A stretch of 7,424 nucleotides of DNA from Clostridiaceae bacterium (GTDB taxonomy: Bacteria; Bacillota; Clostridia; Acetivibrionales; DUMC01), in NCBI GenBank assembly GCA_012512865.1, contig JAAZDH010000346.1, forward strand, positions 1-7,424. Reading direction: 5' to 3'. Under the pieces are notes generated by a model. It had not been told where the DNA came from, did no database searches, and saw only the letters and a program-made list of their open reading frames with translations. This document shows, one piece after another, positions 6,370 to 7,424 of the stretch; position 1 is the stretch's first letter; the number at the start of each line of letters is the position of its first letter. A program made the position numbers and the translations under genes.

Positions 6370-6882
6370 ATGAGGTATTTATTATCAGAATACAACAGGT
6401 ACATGGCGGTAGAGTATGCACATAGATGGGCATTTGGAAGGAACCCTGTGTATTATGACTTTGAAAACCTGGGTGGGGACTGTACCAATTTTGCTTCCCA
6501 GGTAATCTATGCGGGAAGCGGGGTGATGAACTACACTCCTGTATACGGTTGGTACTATATTAACGCCAATAACAGGTCAGCATCCTGGACAGGGGTAAAC
6601 TTTTTATATAATTTCCTGGTCAACAACAAGGGTATCGGCCCGTTTGCAGAGGAAGTTGATGTAAAATATGTAAAACCCGGTGACATAGTTCAATTATCAT
6701 TTACAGGAAACCAAATCTTCAACCATTCACTGGTAGTTGTCTCTATTGGAAGCCCTGCTTCCTTGGAAAATATTCTTATTGCTACCCATACCTATGACAG
6801 GGATTATTATCCGCTATTGTATTATAACTGGCTGGCAATACGGTTTCTCCATATATTAGGCGTAAGGCGGCCATCTACGTAA
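6370..6882 (+). CDS. Amidase_6-type (putative amidase domain) cysteine hydrolase
   Basis: This 170-residue protein matches the short, stand-alone putative amidase family (Amidase_6) common in Firmicutes. Key features are the YNR start of the domain (8-10), AFGRNPVYYDFENLGGDCTN with likely nucleophile C38, NYTP and GWYY (54-63), the NHS segment with likely catalytic H119, and HTYDRD (140-145). The fold is expected to be NlpC/P60-CHAP-like, so an amide or peptide bond, perhaps in the cell wall, is a plausible target; the exact substrate is unknown. There is no signal peptide or membrane segment, so it is either cytosolic or exported in another way, possibly in the spore or mother cell. ATG 6370 is the first possible start after an in-frame stop at 6352, but no Shine-Dalgarno lies before it. 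Starting at ATG 6403 would lose the conserved YNR segment. It appears to be its own transcription unit. Confidence 0.85.
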   Translation: MRYLLSEYNRYMAVEYAHRWAFGRNPVYYDFENLGGDCTNFASQVIYAGSGVMNYTPVYGWYYINANNRSASWTGVNFLYNFLVNNKGIGPFAEEVDVKYVKPGDIVQLSFTGNQIFNHSLVVVSIGSPASLENILIATHTYDRDYYPLLYYNWLAIRFLHILGVRRPST

Positions 6883-7126
6883 TGATGGCAATACCATAAT
6901 AAAAACTCCTACCAGGTTTTACAATGACAATAATTACCAGAAAGTAGTATTATCTTGTTTCTCTTATACAGCTTTTTTATATCCTTGGGTTTGAAGATAA
7001 TTTCTTTTACTGTCGCCCGGTAAATTCTTTCCACTTTAAATTCTGCAATAGTTTTTGCAATTCCTCGAAAGAAAAGAGTTTTATGTTAACGTAGTACAGT
7101 ATTCACGCAAGAAGGGAGGAAAAGGC
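6883..7126. other. Gap without a confident gene; possible degraded minus-strand ORF
   Basis: The stretch after the amidase gene is AT-rich and shows no convincing terminator or intact ORF. On the minus strand, 7102 down to 7007 reads 31 codons with no start codon and includes the phrase FSFEELQKLLQ. This faintly recalls the C-terminal part of rve-type transposases. A second minus-strand frame continues leftwards for about 50 codons. These could be fragments of a decayed mobile gene, but the similarity is from memory and weak. A marginal promoter (TTGCAA 7055-7060, TTTTAT 7079-7084, spacing 18) points towards the short ORF at 7127. Confidence 0.25.
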
Positions 7127-7189
7127 TTGAATAAAAAATGTAGAAACTTGAAAGATTTTGTCATATGGATTACTATTATGGTTGAATAA
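7127..7189 (+). CDS. Short ORF (20 codons) with a very strong ribosome binding site
   Basis: AAGGGAGG (7112-7119) is close to a perfect Shine-Dalgarno and lies 7 bases before TTG 7127. The ORF encodes 20 residues, MNKKCRNLKDFVIWITIMVE, and ends at TAA 7187-7189. A basic N-terminus followed by a hydrophobic tail resembles the start of a membrane or signal segment. It could be a small membrane peptide, a leader peptide for the methyltransferase gene 108 bp downstream, or the first part of a broken gene. No family is recognised. The ribosome binding site is the strongest evidence. Confidence 0.35.
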   Translation: MNKKCRNLKDFVIWITIMVE

Positions 7190-7297
7190 TTATATTAAGC
7201 AAGGTAATTATGTAGAAGAGTCAAACAGGTAAATGGACCTTCTTGATTGACTGGTCGGCAGGAAAACAAACAAACAAGCGGAAAAGGTGGTGCAGGA

Positions 7298-7424
7298 ATG
7301 ACTTATCCCGGGCAATCATTTATAGAGGTGCAATTCCCGGTATCAAAAATATCAAAGGAAAGCTACAAGGAAAGAATGGCAAATTTAGGACAGACCTTGA
7401 CGGGGCTTGGCAAATGGTGGGGCA
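7298..7424 (+). CDS. DUF1156 / COG1743-type DNA methyltransferase, N-terminal fragment cut by the window edge
   Basis: Only the first 42 codons are present. The motif FIEVQFPVSKISKESYKER (8-26) followed by GQTLTGLGKWWG (31-42) is the hallmark N-terminus of DUF1156 proteins, annotated as adenine-specific DNA methylases with a Zn ribbon (COG1743). AAAGGTGG (7283-7290) lies 7 bases before ATG 7298 and supports this start. Full-length members are large, commonly several hundred residues or more, so the methyltransferase motifs lie outside the window. Homologues are often found in anti-phage gene clusters with a DUF499 ATPase, a DUF3780 protein and a helicase (known from the family, not seen here). 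Transcription runs rightwards out of the window. Whether the gene is intact cannot be told. Confidence 0.85.
   Translation, partial: MTYPGQSFIEVQFPVSKISKESYKERMANLGQTLTGLGKWWG

Noticed and set aside
7236..7256. GACC/GGTC hairpin before the methyltransferase gene
   Set aside because: The stem is only 4 bp with a 13-base loop and could be chance.

Overview
The window looks like chromosomal DNA of a low-to-moderate GC, Gram-positive, probably spore-forming Firmicute of the class Clostridia. The reasons are strong purine-rich ribosome binding sites, S-layer-homology (SLH) anchored GH18 enzymes with the YaaH/SleL-type active-site variant, a stand-alone Amidase_6-type protein, and a tRNA-Thr with encoded CCA and T73. 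The species cannot be named from the sequence alone.

Layout. Positions 1-460 are non-coding and rich in structure: a multi-hairpin element at the left edge, a two-copy direct repeat, and a long imperfect inverted repeat ahead of the first gene. Next comes a YqhD/BDH-type metal-dependent alcohol/aldehyde oxidoreductase (461-1630). It is followed with almost no gap by a secreted GH18 glycosidase with three C-terminal SLH domains (1645-3663), whose N-terminal part carries a strange tetrapeptide repeat. After about 310 bp of degenerate repeats lies a paralogous GH18-SLH gene (3975-5651). A 12-bp-period tandem array (5697-5857) then leads to a tRNA-Thr(CGT) gene (5987-6062) with a clear intrinsic terminator. 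Beyond it are a small Amidase_6-like cysteine hydrolase (6370-6882), a 415-bp gap with a short ORF behind a very strong ribosome binding site, and at the right edge the first 42 codons of a DUF1156 / COG1743-type DNA methyltransferase.

How the genes fit together. The two GH18-SLH proteins and perhaps the amidase point to modification of the cell envelope or peptidoglycan. The SLH domains should hold the GH18 enzymes on the cell-wall polymer outside the cell. The oxidoreductase is probably an independent detoxification or fermentation enzyme that shares a transcript with the first GH18 gene. The DUF1156 gene is typical of defence islands, so an anti-phage cluster may begin where the window ends. 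This is the best lead to a less well-described system, but only its first codons are visible.

No CRISPR array, intact insertion sequence, rRNA or recognisable riboswitch was found. All substantial minus-strand ORFs overlap well-supported plus-strand genes and were treated as shadows.
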